From Diaporthe sp. PMI_573 (Eukaryota > Ascomycota > Sordariomycetes > Diaporthales > Diaporthaceae), in the NCBI GenBank assembly GCA_021399435.1, contig JAJTUP010000089.1, positions 1 to 64,000 on the forward strand: a DNA stretch of 64,000 nt. Reading direction: 5' to 3'. The notes under the pieces were generated by a model. That model saw only the letters and a program-made list of their open reading frames with translations, was not told the origin of the DNA and searched no databases. Every line of letters starts with the position of its first letter. Position 1 is the first letter of the stretch. Both the position numbers and the translations under genes were made by a program. Of the stretch, positions 53,355 through 64,000 are shown in pieces.

Positions 53355-53877
53355 GGCTGATTTTAGAGGGTATAGGGGTACATATTGGCCCCCAGTACAC
53401 ATATAGCGCGCACTACCAAAATTAGTATATACACCATTATTTTAGCCCTACCACCATTATCGCTAGTTGTCACATTACAAGTACACCCAAATAAACGCTC
53501 GCTGCAGTACAAATCGCTCAAATCAGTAGTGTTTTTCTATATATCTAGCTGGTATAAACGAAAATCTCGTCTTCAATCTCCTCCTCGTCATTATCATCAC
53601 TAATAACGTCGCTACAATTCTAAAAAATTAATATCTAACCAGCTAGAGGCTCTTTCTAATATAAAATCAATTAATTCCGACAAGAAATTAAAGGCTGCAG
53701 CGATTCGTTATTAAAAAGTCGTCATTAGGGGGTTAGTAACAATAGAGGCTTCGCAAGTTAGCAGTCAGATTGTATAAAAAAGACCAGTATAGGTATTTAC
53801 TTAATATTAAATGCTGGCTTCTAATTAGCTGCAGCAGCTAGATTAAGAAGATACCCCTATACCCTCCAAAATCAGCC
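53355..53877. mobile_element. MITE with 26-bp TIRs
   Basis: Inverted repeats GGCTGATTTTAGAGGGTATA (continuing GGGGTA; 53355-53380) and its complement at 53852-53877, with one mismatch. The element is 523 bp. An internal open frame at 53385-53603 has no motif. No clear target duplication was seen. It lies between two dead host genes. Confidence 0.75.
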
Positions 53878-54915
53878 CTGTAAATCTCTATTTTCTACAT
53901 AATATAGAGGCAATACTAATTTCAAGAGACGCCACCCCTACTTCAAACATAGAATTTGAAATAATTATATACTTAAAACATAATAAATAAGTAAATTAGT
54001 ATAATAAACTCCCAATATAATACTTACAGTATATATAGTTTACAAATCTATGCCTAATATTACGTGCCGATTTATTTATCCAAGCAGCATAGCGGCGCTT
54101 TTCGGCATAATAATTAATTAACCGAGCATATAACCAGACGCAAATTTGATTAGATAAAAAATCTACACAATTGCCTAAGTCGTCTTAGAGTAATTTAATA
54201 TTTAGCCAGATGCTTAAAATCTAACCTATAAAAAGATCTGCTGTTCCTAATAAAACCAGAAGTTTATAAGTAGTATATTTCTCGGAAACAGCCTTAGTCA
54301 TAAATAACCTTTACGCCGGCATCTCGACTCAGGCCTAACAACGCCTCCCCAAATAAATATATAGAGGCTAGACACAGCATTATAGATAAAGTCGGCCTAT
54401 CTAACTTCTTACTTCTGCCTATTTAACTCTTTTAATATAACCTTTTAGCACATCTAGCTTAAATGATACAAATATTAACTACTTACCCTAGATTTAACAA
54501 TATAAAGATAGGTTTACCATAAAAAAACTATATTAATTAAGTACTACTTTTAATATATATTTACAGGGCCTCAGAAGCTCGGAAAACCATTAAGCACTAT
54601 AGAAGAAATAGGGCGCTATAGAAGGCATAGAAAGTAAAATAAAATTAGAAGCATATAGGCCCAGAGCAATACTTGTCTTTCTCAGTAAATTTCTAAGAAA
54701 AAGATAAACTAGGTAGGCGGCCAGAAGGAGCTAGATAGGCAGGTATAAGAAGCTAGACAGGCAGACTTTGGCTAACGGCACTAATCACTAATCTGCCTAC
54801 CAATCTATATTAGAAACAGGCTACTGCTTTTAAAGTCCGGCTTTACACGTTTTCTATCCAGCGCCCTTTAGATTATAATTTAGTTGCCCACCAACTTAAA
54901 TTACCTAATCCTATA
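53878..54915. other. RIP-degraded spacer, unassigned
   Basis: AT-rich with stops in all frames; short imperfect repeats AGCTAGATAGGCAGG and AGCTAGACAGGCAGA at about 54732-54773. It probably contains the former promoter of the following gene. Confidence 0.45.
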
Positions 54916-55755
54916 ATGACCGACACTAAGCCTAATATAGTCTAGATTTCCAAGATCAATAATAGTATTACTATAATTATTATTAACCGACCATATTACC
55001 AAAATACAATTAACGGTTTAACCGGCAAGAAGCTAATATCTATATTTCTAGACTTTAAGGCAGATCTTCTCTAGAAAGTTTATATCTTCTACAGAGCCTA
55101 TAGGACTTTCTACGCCGGCTTCAACCTTTACAAGGTTGCTATATTTAGCTCAAAAAAGTCTAACTACAAGAGGCCCATCGTTAATACCAGCTATAAGGTT
55201 GAGAGCCGCAATATCGGCCCCATCGGTCCTTTTTATATACAGATCAAGAAGCCTGTTATAAGCGCCATTTCCGGTTATACCGTTGCTAGAGGGCTTGAGC
55301 TCTTGCTTCTTGGTAATATCTATATGGCCGAAAAGGATACTGTTTTTGGCATCTTCTACCGTCGCTGGGGAGTACCCCTAATTAATAGTAGTATAGTCTA
55401 CCTATAGGCCATTATTAGGCTAGAGCATACTTTAGATATAATTCTTACTGGTCGTAGTATTAGTGTTGCTAAAGCTCTATAGATAGGTCTGGCAAACCGT
55501 ATAGTAAAGAAGAGCATGGCTTTAAAGGAGGTAACTAAGATCGCCAAGCAGTTACTTGTATTCCCCTAGAAATACATAAATGTCGATAGGGCAAATTGCT
55601 ACTACGCTGCCTATAATGCTTTATCTTTCAAAGACACGCTTAGGAATAAGTTTGACGAGAAAGCTAAAATTATTATTATTAAGAGTATTTATGGCGCTGC
55701 TAGATTTAGCAAAAAAGCTAGTCGTTATAGTATTTTTAATTCTGTAAATCTCTAA
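54916..55755 (+). pseudogene. Enoyl-CoA hydratase/isomerase family (crotonase), RIP-inactivated
   Basis: One 280-codon frame with no indel, from MTDTKPNIV to a TAA at 55753-55755, interrupted by five TAG codons. The crotonase fold is plain: INRPYYQNTINGLTGKKLIS (usual 'NRPE-RNA'), YRTFYAGFNLYKVA ('FCAG-D---'), KKPVISAISGYTVARGLELL ('KPVIAAVNG-A-GGG-EL'), GNIYMAEKDTVFGIFYRRWG and TGRSISVAKAL, then an IGLANRIV block. FYAGFN for FCAGxD and ARGLEL for AGGLEL are RIP-type changes in the oxyanion-hole loops. Length matches single-domain members (about 270-290 aa). The family hydrates or isomerises acyl-CoA thioesters in fatty-acid, branched-chain amino-acid or secondary metabolism; the exact substrate cannot be told. 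TAG stops likely stand for Trp or Gln. Confidence 0.88.
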
Positions 55756-58579
55756 ATAAGCAGCCTATCGTGTTAGGTTTAAGCCAAACTTGTATTAAAT
55801 TTTCTACATAACAGAAGACTCTAGCAGTAAATAGGTAGAGTAAATATATATAAGATCTAAATATTTTAAAGCTAGAAGGTAAGCTTATTGCTTAAAATAT
55901 CGCAATATATTAAGCCTCTAATACTAACTACGGTCGCAAGTCTAAAGACTAAGAAAAAGCCACTACTTAAGGGTAATAATCCCTAGAATAGAGGATAGAT
56001 AATACTCTAAGTAACTATATAGAAAACTGTAATTTATCTAGTATAGCTGTTACTGACAACAAGCGGCAGAGTCTGTCGCCCTCTTAAGGCGTTGCCCTCT
56101 TAATTATACATGTCCTAAGTATATATAGTCGTGACTATAGTGGCTACAATAATTCCAAGCTAGTAGAAGAGCGGTATCACGACATTAGAGCTAGGGGTAC
56201 CTGTAAAAAGCACCAAAAGCTAAAATCTAAGCGCTACTTTCATTGCCCTAAAAGCAAGCGGATAGCAGTCTGAGCTGCTAAATTCGTTATACCAGGTCCC
56301 GAGAAATATCAGGCCAAAGTTTTAACGTATGCTACCTCCAAATACGGTGCTTATAAAGGGTGTAATAACGTAGACTTAGTATATCAGCCTCTTTAATTCG
56401 CTAGGCGAGATATAACCCTATGGTAAAGGACGCTATGGTTTATTTACGGTATCTTCTAAGATAGGGTTACTACCTATAGTAGTAATACCGTATTTATGCG
56501 CTACTAGCGCGTTGATAATGCTGAAGATAGTATTTAGCATAATAATCGTTTTAAGATTACTTAAGTTAAAAAGTTATAAGGTCTAGCAGAAATAAATAAT
56601 ATAAGACATTAGGTCGTTTTTAGTATTATAAAAAGGTTTAATTAGTCTAAGAGCTAGTCAGAATATAGAAACCAGTACTTAATTTAATGTTTAAAATAAA
56701 TTACAGTTTGATATACCTCTTTAGGAGTTAAGTAGAAGACAGGTTGTCTGTAGCTATCATTTTATCTATAGCCATTATCTTGTCTACAGCAATTATTTTG
56801 CTTAGAGAGGTTGTCGTTCTCAGAAAAAGAGAGCAATAAGGCTAGGTTAATTTAAGTACAAAAATAATATAAGTATTATACGCAAATATACTGTTAAAAA
56901 GTACTAAAAACTTATCTACTAGAATTAACAAGACTTAATAGTAGTGTTGTATATTTTTTAAAAGCTTAAGGTATATCCTCCTTAAATACAAAAGACTTGT
57001 TAGAAAGAAAATAATTAAAATTAAATATTTTAGTTTAAAGAATCCTTACAGGTCTATCAGGACATTAAATATTTTACCTTTTACTTACTTATCCCCCCAT
57101 TTCCTCCTTTAGAAGAAATTTAACTTAAAGCACAAGGCTTCGGTCAAGTAGACATATATTCCTTCCATTACCGATAATATACAAAAAAGACAGATCAAAA
57201 TCCTAGGTATAGTTTGCTAACGTATAACTTAACTATAGCTACTGATAATTAAGAAGACAGAAACCTCTAGATAGGCAGGTATATAACAAGGGTTTAGACT
57301 ATAGTCCCGTAGCTTCTTACTTCTCTTAAACATTAAAATATATAATACCTAAGCCTTCTAATACCTTAAATATTATAGGTTTCTAAAAGTTTTGGCGATA
57401 ATTAGACTAGATAGTAATAGTAGTTAAAATTTGCAGCCTTATAGAGCCTTTCTTGCAAACTATTACATTATATACAGCTTAGTCTTCTATTAGAGAAAAG
57501 ATAAACAACTCCCTATTTAACTAAGCACAAGATAACAACGTATCTAAATTCCAAATCAATTAGCTATAAGACCTTATATTTAGAGAAGCCGTATAGCCTC
57601 TTTCTTAATTTTTATAGTATTTAGCAATGTATAAAGCAAAGTAAAAGGCGGCATCGGCTAGGCTAAGCTATTGCCATTCTAGATTGTTATAAAGATAACC
57701 AGCGGTTACCCTAGCAGCCTATAAATTTATTTGAAATTAGAGACCCACTCCTCTAAAAAGCCTCATCATTTATACCTATACCCCTATAGTGTGGGTCTCT
57801 AGGTTAATCTATATAACTGGCCAGCTCGCCTAGAGACTTTATTTATAAAATAAACAATGTTAACTGCTAGAAGGATCCATATATAACTATTTCCGGTTCT
57901 AAACAGTTCTAAGCGAAAGTTTCTAGAAAGATTAACATATAGCTAATATATTAAAGACTAGCAATTTAACATAATACTAGTATCTTTTAACAATTACTAT
58001 ATTATATTACAGTCTATCACTATTATACCTAAGAGCCTTAAACAGGTAGACCAAGCCTTATACCTCTCCTAGTAGCTTTTTAAAATGTATAATAATGCTA
58101 ATAAAACTAAGTTTGGTAGATAGATTATCGTTCTAGACCCTACCAAATCATTTGCCCCAAGTATAGCAATAGGTTTGTATTTTTCCAATACAGGGCTCCA
58201 GTTAATTATTAGTATCTCTACAGTATACTAGAGCTTGGCCAGACAATATTAATCCCCCCCCCCGCCTACATACATCCCGGTAATACACCTTGTCTACAAT
58301 ATGCTCTAGATTATTAACAAAATCTTTTGTCCCAAATAGCTGTATAGAGTTTACTCTAAAATTACTTTAAAATAATTTACAATACTATTCTACTCTTTGC
58401 TGACCTCTTATTAAAAGATAGCTAGTTAATAAATATCTAATACTACTAACAATAAATTATTACTATTATACCTCTAACTATATAGGCTTTCTTATTATTA
58501 AAACATTTAATATATAATTACTTTACTAATGTCTTTGGTATCTATACTTATGTCTAGCTAGTATATATTTAGGAGGTAA
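55756..58579. other. RIP-degraded DNA, probably further dead genes
   Basis: A plus-strand frame at about 56110-56420 reads well (YHDIRARGTCKKHQKLKSKR; FVIPGPEKYQAKVLTYATSK) and another at about 57640-58220 (QVDQALYLS; GLYFSNTGLQLIISISTVY) is also protein-like between stops. No family recognised. A run of ten C lies at 58254-58263. Confidence 0.4.
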
Positions 58580-60790
58580 TTCTCTCGGACAGCAAATTCC
58601 AAAGAGGTAAAATCCATTACCAGCTGGCATAAAAGCTTTTAAAAGGACAGCTGCTACTATTCTGACTAAGGCATTCCCGATACCAGTACTATCCTACCAG
58701 CAAAGCTACCCTCAAGTTATAAAATAGACCCTTGGGGGCTATACTTTATTATGTTATTAAATTACAACTTGGGGTTAATTTTTAAGTAGGCTAGCATGGT
58801 TGCCTCTATTATATTAATATGCTGGCTATATTCTTAAGCTACCAGGTTCCCTGCTGTCTTTAGCTGCTCTAGTAGACAGGACGCCTCTTTATAGAACTCC
58901 TAATTTTAGTAACTACCTATTCATTCTAATAGGCTGGAAACTATAAGTATAATTAAAGACGAAAATAAAGACTGTATATAGAAATAATTAAAGGTTACGA
59001 AGTTCTTATTGATCCAAGCTTGTATAAGGAGTCTTATTAAGTAACAAGCAGACTATATATATACTTGTAAAAGTTTCGTTGCACTAGATAGAATCTTGGG
59101 TAATGTATTAGACAAGTCGATACGTAAAGCCTTAATTTAAAGGCGTAAAGTATATAGTAGAAGTGGCCTAGTGGCTAGAATAATATACTAATAATGATTA
59201 GCCTGGTTTTAAAATCTAGGGAAAGGAGAGGCATAACCTGATAGAAATGTAGGTAAAGGGATATAATTTGAAGCTTATAATGCTTGTCTAGGGACTTTTC
59301 TTTAATTTGGAACCAGCGAGGTAGAGCTTTATACCAGGATTAGAGATTGTTAAGATAGGCCTAGGTGCGGCTTAAGATATTTACGTAAGTACCTTTAGCC
59401 TGTTTTTTGATATTATAGATAAATTAAATAACAGAGCTTAGTAGCCTAGCTAGTATTATATTTATAATATAGTATTTAGTGTCTTTAAAACTATTACTTA
59501 GAGTAGATGTAGGTACTTTAGAAGGGAGGTTAAGGTTAATATCTTTGTCTTAAATTGCTGGTGGATGGTTTAGCTTAGCCATAAATATTTGATTAAAAAT
59601 AAAGGCTGTCTAGAAGAGGCGTTTCTAATGTTTCCTTATCCTAGGATCTATCAACTAAGATTCTAGGATATTTAGGTATAGGCTGATAACAATAGCTGTA
59701 TGCATGGCTATACCTGTAAAGAGGTACGTACTGTATTGTTGGTTTAGAGTCATGGAGTAAAAAGACTATTTAGTTATTAGTTATACCTAGACTAAATAAA
59801 AGGTCTAGCTTACTAAGAGAAGATAGAGCTTGATATACTTAACTTTAAGGTGCTTGTTGAGATATGCTAATGCCTTAGTTGCTTGCGCGAAGTATGTGAT
59901 GTCGGGAAATCTATTAATACTGATTGACTTAGTAATGTAGAGCTCTCTAATAGTAAATAAAGCCTAGCTTCTACATTATAGAATAGTACTAATATAATTT
60001 AAATTATGATTTATCTACTCCCAAGCTTCTTTAGCTGCTTCTTATTATATAATGTAGTAATAATGACTAATGTATCTTATAGTAGCCTTGAGTAGAAACT
60101 TGGTGTGAGAGGGGCTGGGCTATAGGATGTTAACATTAGCTAGCGATATTAAAGACTTGTTTATAGTATAATTTAGTTATAGGAGGTAGTTAGGTTTAGA
60201 AATTAATGGGTTTAAGATAACTTGGCGAAATTAAGTTATAAATATAGTATTGGTAGCCTTACTAATAAAGATAGGACTTTTAAAGATGTTTAAGCTGTCG
60301 AACTAGGGGCTAGTACTTATAGCTGGACTTGTCTTGGTTTTCCTATCTGCCGGATTAATAGATAAGTCCTGCTTAATATTGCTGGAGGATTGAAGTAATT
60401 GTAGAGTAGAATCTTGTAATAGATTTATATTATAGGTATAATTGTTTTTAGTGGTATGGCTTTTAGCTAACTTTAGCTAAATGTTAATTTATTACTTTAG
60501 TATTTTAATCTTTTAAAACAAATTATCTAGAAGACTTAAATCTTGGAATATTAGGAAAAGTCTATATTGTAAGCTAGGCTACCAAGCTAATATATCTACT
60601 TACCTCTATAAAACCTTGACAGTTTTATTTCTTTATAGGTAAGAGTATTTAATTACCTTTTCTAACTGTTGATAATTCTGGCAAGGACAGCCTTTGTTAT
60701 ACTTTACTTTTCTCTTATAGCATTAATAATATCTATTAGAGTTAAGCGTATAATAATAATGTTGGCTCAGGGCTGTGTAGCATTGTCTGT
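58580..60790 (-). pseudogene. Zn2Cys6 fungal transcription factor, RIP-inactivated
   Basis: On the minus strand near 60740-60640 the frame reads CYKRKVKYNKGCPCQNYQQL and EKVIKYSYL: a Zn2Cys6 binuclear cluster ('C--CY-RKVKCD-G-PC--C-----C-Y') in which several Cys are Tyr, Asp is Asn and one residue before CYKRK is a stop. The middle homology region follows: SKLDLLFSLGITNN-type and STYLFTGIAMHTAIVISLYL, then RLFQTAFIFNQIFMAKLNHP and PAIQDKDINLNLPS-like text with stops. These correspond to the fungal_trans domain ('RR-FW--Y-FDR-----L-RPPAI-D-DI---LP'). Sense continues to about 58600 (ASCLLEQLKTAGNLVA). Such regulators typically control a neighbouring metabolic cluster. Confidence 0.82.
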
Positions 60791-61389
60791 AAATAATGTA
60801 TATAATGATTTTCCCTATAGGTAGTATGTTTTGAGTACTACGGGCGGCGGCGCTTAGATGTCTTAATTCCGGACCCCTTAGTATCTTGCCTCTATATACT
60901 AAAGCCTAAACGCTATTAGAAACAATATAGTCTCGAAAACCTTACGAGATATTGTATTATATAACTTAGCGTCTTGAGAAAAGCTTAGATAATCTATTTT
61001 ATAAAATGTAAGGACAAGATAATAGGGCTTGATAATTTGAAACTACTCTCGGTATAAACTACGGACGCTAGCACCTTTTACCAAGGTTAGTATGCATAAA
61101 TTAATCACTAATTTGGCACACTAGTAATATGCTAAAGTTAAGGCTAACTAGCTGGCTGACTTATCTTATTTAGAGAAACCTAGGTATTTGGTATTAAGTG
61201 TTTGGGTAATTATTGGATATATCTACTAGTAGTAGTAGCAAACTTATAAGACCTTAATTATTATAAGAGAATTATTCTATACTTTTAATATTATCTATCT
61301 AATTTATTAGGTCTTCTTTCCTTCCAAGATAATTAAATATAACTATTGTCGATCACTATTATTATTATAGTACCTGCAGGCTGTTAAAA
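60791..61389. other. RIP-degraded intergenic DNA
   Basis: AT-rich, lying between the divergent TF (minus) and ammonia-lyase (plus) relics; it probably held their shared promoter. A GGGCGGCGGCG string survives at 60842-60852. Confidence 0.4.
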
Positions 61390-62586
61390 GCTATAGAAAA
61401 GGCCGCTGCTAACTATATATTAAATCTCAGCAACTAGATAGCTGCCGTTTAAGAGATTTAGACCTAGCCTAAATATAAGCTGTAACTATTGTAAAGCTTG
61501 CCTTGGCTTGTAAAAAAGTTAGCTTTAGGTAACATCTATATAAAGGATGAAAGTAAATACTTTAGTATAAAACTTGGCTCTTTTAAGGCGCTCGGGGCAC
61601 TATATGTAGTGTATCGAATCCTTGCAGACGAAGTCTAACGCCAGACTAGTATTTGCCCTTTATCAGCCAAGCTTTATACCTGTAAATATTATTATATTAC
61701 CTAGCTGGTAACCGTTTGTATTGTAATGGATAGAAATTAAGGCCAGGGGCTTGTATATAAAGCGAAAGTCTTTAGATACTGCTATATTAATTATATCTAT
61801 AGTTATGTTAGTACTGAGTGTATAAGAAGGATAATGGATTTTAGCGCTATTATTATTTAAATTGATAGAGAGTATGAGGCGTCTATAGAATAAGCCAAAG
61901 AGAATGTGTAGATAAATGGGTAGCATTTTATTAGTAACACGTCTTGGACTAATTTTAATTATAGTATACCCCAGGATGTTATAAATGTATATATGGTTGT
62001 TGTTAAAGAGGCACTTAGTATACTATCTAGTATCGAGACTATCACCTATATCTTTATTTATAGGGGTGTGGGCAGTATTGCCGCAGCTATCTTTATGGGA
62101 TTCTATAAGTATTTTTGCTAAATTAGAGTAGAAGAGAGTATTATTATGCTTCCTTGCTTTGTTGTTGTTAAACTAGCTGAGGTAGACTGCTTATTTTAAA
62201 GTGTAAAGGTAGGAGAAATAAGGTTAAGCAAGGGTAACCTTTAAATATTAATAGCTGGGCTTATGTATCAGGGCCCGGCTCCTACTGCTTGGAAGATTCT
62301 TAACTAGCTTGCTAGCGATTTTATTATTGTGCCTAATTTTATTACTGTTAAGGGGATGCAAGTCTTGGTAGAAGGGGAGTATGGTGATATTTTGGTTGTT
62401 TATAGAGAATTATCAGCTATAAATATAGGTGTTCTGCTGAAGGCTAGTAGTAATATAGCTTTGTGCGAAAGGCTAGGTTTAAATGAAACTAGCTGGTGCC
62501 TAATATTTATACTGGAGGGTGTAATAGATTCTAAGATTTATAGGGAGCTTGTAGGGAAATTACCTAAAGATGTATTTAGGGTATAG
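61390..62586 (+). pseudogene. Diaminopropionate ammonia-lyase-like PLP enzyme, RIP-inactivated
   Basis: A single frame is maintained from at least 61531 to the stop at 62584-62586. Blocks: NIYIKDESKYFSIKLGSFKA, the PLP-lysine region (SFKALG); VMDRN-stop-GQGL for the usual TDGNHGRxxA; ISNTSWTNFNYSIPQDVI, typical of DAPAL ('VADTSWDGY--IP'); YIFIYRGVGSIAAAIF for the glycine-rich PLP-phosphate loop; and GLMYQGPAPTAWKIL ('GL-CG-PS--AW--L'). It ends SWCLIFILEGVIDSKIYREL ('EG-TD---Y---VG'). The last 85 codons (62329-62586) are fully open. The family cleaves 2,3-diaminopropionate to pyruvate and ammonia, or acts on related amino acids. Family-level assignment is good; substrate is inference. Confidence 0.8.
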
Positions 62587-63509
62587 GGTGACTTTTTGAA
62601 TTTATACGGGTAAGAAGGAGCATTTTACTTTCTGATATACCATACTATTTAAAAGTTGTCTTAAAAATAAGCTGAAAAATTAATCTAGTGTTAATTCCTA
62701 GCTTTATATAATGTATAGGCTAATATAAGTACTAATATCTTAGTGTCATTCTACTGCTAAAAGTCAAGCTGAGGCTGTTTATCTACAAGTTAATAACCAC
62801 TATTGTATTTTCAAGACATTTAATTGAGTTCTATAATATTATTATACTTATTAAGAAAACTAGATCTGATAAGGTAAATGGTGCTGGCCTCGGTATATAC
62901 AAATTATTCTATTTAGAGCGTGGGCTATATTAACAGGGCTCTTACTGTCACCTTTAATAGGTTTCTTGCCTTAAGAACATGTGTAGTAGAGTTGAGTTTA
63001 GCTCCACGGGAATCGGGCTGGTCTAATGGCCTGTAACTACTTTTAGACTAGAATTTAGCTATCTGCCTACAAAGCCTTAGGCTAGACTTGTTAGAAAACG
63101 TATACTTGGCAACATAGTTGTGTCGCCGAGCGCTAAGGCCTCGGTACTAGTACGCAAAAGTAAGTAATAGGCGTAATGTTAACTAGTAATACCCTATATG
63201 TTGACTGCCAAAATATGGCGAAAGAATTTGGATGCCTTTCTAAAGGGGGATATATAATAGGATAGTGGTACTAAAAGCTTTTTTTGACGACTTACTTTTA
63301 TCTCTGCCTGCCGAAAAGAAGGAAATAAAATAGATTAGGCTAGGTTTTAGTATCTAATTTCGGTGTTTACGCGTTATTATATACAAACTAACAGGCTATG
63401 AATTTGTTAATTAAAAAGAGTACTTGCCAGTAAGTTGACCTGGAATTATATAATAGAAAAGACTAGTAATGTAAGGCAGCTATGGCTTTTGACGGAAAAT
63501 AGCTGTTGT
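62587..63509. other. RIP-degraded spacer, unassigned
   Basis: No recognisable gene. Some C/G-containing islands (about 63110-63170) survive. Confidence 0.4.
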
Positions 63510-64000
63510 AGGCTTGCAAGCTGATTTACATCTATAGAACTAAACCTTAACTTGTGCTGAAGAAAGAAACGATCTTATCATCTGATTAGAGCATATATAT
63601 AGATTATATAGTTATTGTAATATAGAAACATGGTGTTAGGTGGTTAAAGTCTAAACTAAAGCCCTATAGTCTCCTTAGTTTGCTGCTAACTGTATCTTGC
63701 CTATACTATGCCACTGAGTACTTTGAGGGTCTAAAGGCCTACCGCGGCTATAACGGCTAACTAAGAGTCTTCTATATTAAGTATAATGTTGCTTGGCTTA
63801 AAACGTTGGCTGCTTACATTTCTCTCCCACTCTTTAAGCCTGAGGAGGTTAAAAAAGCTTATTCTCAGCCTCCTATTAGTAGATACTGCCCGCTGGCTTC
63901 CTAAAGACCGTGCTGATAACTTCCTTTATATTCGCCCTACTATTATCGGTACTTTGGCCTAACTCGATATTAAAGCGCCTAGGGAAGTAATGCTGTTTAT
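63510..64000 (+). pseudogene. Branched-chain aminotransferase, 5' part, RIP-damaged, runs off the window
   Basis: The plus-strand frame from about 63510 reads LKPYSLLSLLLTVSCLYYAT, EYFEGLKAYRGYNG, stop, LRVFYIKYNVAWLKTLAAYI, SLPLFKPEEVKKAYSQPP, then RPC...LPLYSPYYYR after a frame slip. These match the start of fold-type IV branched-chain aminotransferases ('LHYA-E-FEGLKAYRG-DGK--LFRP--N--R---SA-R--LP-F'); a further block translating IRPTIIGTLA-like text lies at about 63935-63960. The catalytic Lys would lie beyond 64000. BCATs interconvert Leu/Ile/Val and their 2-oxo acids. Stops are TAA/TAG. Confidence 0.78.

Overview
The window looks like a piece of a filamentous ascomycete (Pezizomycotina) nuclear genome. 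The evidence is short GT-AG introns, fungal-only families (PD-(D/E)XK nuclease-like family, DUF3723, DUF6594, HET, rhodopsin-domain membrane proteins, Zn2Cys6 transcription factors), and transposon relics in which almost all damage is C-to-T/G-to-A with TAG/TAA stops. That damage is the signature of repeat-induced point mutation (RIP). I cannot name the species. The layout is two-speed: AT-rich RIP-bleached blocks (about 1-3250, 15100-16480, and 27100 to the end apart from small islands) alternate with balanced-composition blocks (about 3300-15100 and 16500-24000).

Left half. 1-3250 is degraded AT-rich DNA. 3.6-4.0 kb is a frameshifted DUF3723 relic, next to an intact 634-codon PD-(D/E)XK nuclease-like gene on the minus strand. 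7.5-11.2 kb is a pile of DNA transposons: two hAT transposase C-termini associated with palindromic repeats, then a nearly intact pogo/Fot element whose transposase has one frameshift in a T8 run. 11.3-11.8 kb is a frameshifted unknown gene. 13.4-14.2 kb is a DUF6594 membrane-protein gene. 15.2-15.9 kb is a MITE with perfect 73-bp inverted repeats. 16.07-16.5 kb is an hAT-type MITE with an 8-bp target duplication, sitting at the edge of a solo LTR. A truncated retroelement start then cuts into a rhodopsin-domain gene. A second copy of the solo LTR is at 19.4 kb. 20.26-22.02 kb is an internally deleted Mutator-like element with perfect 55-bp TIRs and an 8-bp duplication, ending one base before the ATG of a MYND zinc-finger gene. 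22.9-23.9 kb is a nonsense-mutated gene of unknown function with an OB-fold-like look.

Middle. 24-26.8 kb holds tandem repeats, including 0.5-kb units that carry a membrane-protein fragment. A possible helitron-type N-terminus, a dead Tc1/mariner transposase and a dead HET-domain gene follow. Next come a 74-bp minisatellite split by a GC-rich insertion, then two same-strand copies of one pogo element at strikingly different stages of RIP decay. 40016-51971 is a 12-kb Gypsy retrotransposon on the minus strand with 319-bp LTRs; the right LTR is hardly mutated and the left one is heavily mutated.

Right end (52-64 kb). After the Gypsy element lie RIP-killed host-type genes: a rhodopsin-domain membrane protein, an enoyl-CoA hydratase/isomerase, a Zn2Cys6 transcription factor, a diaminopropionate ammonia-lyase-like PLP enzyme and the start of a branched-chain aminotransferase. 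They keep frame over hundreds of codons and are broken almost only by RIP-type stops. This looks like a fossil metabolic gene cluster and is the most interesting thing in the window.
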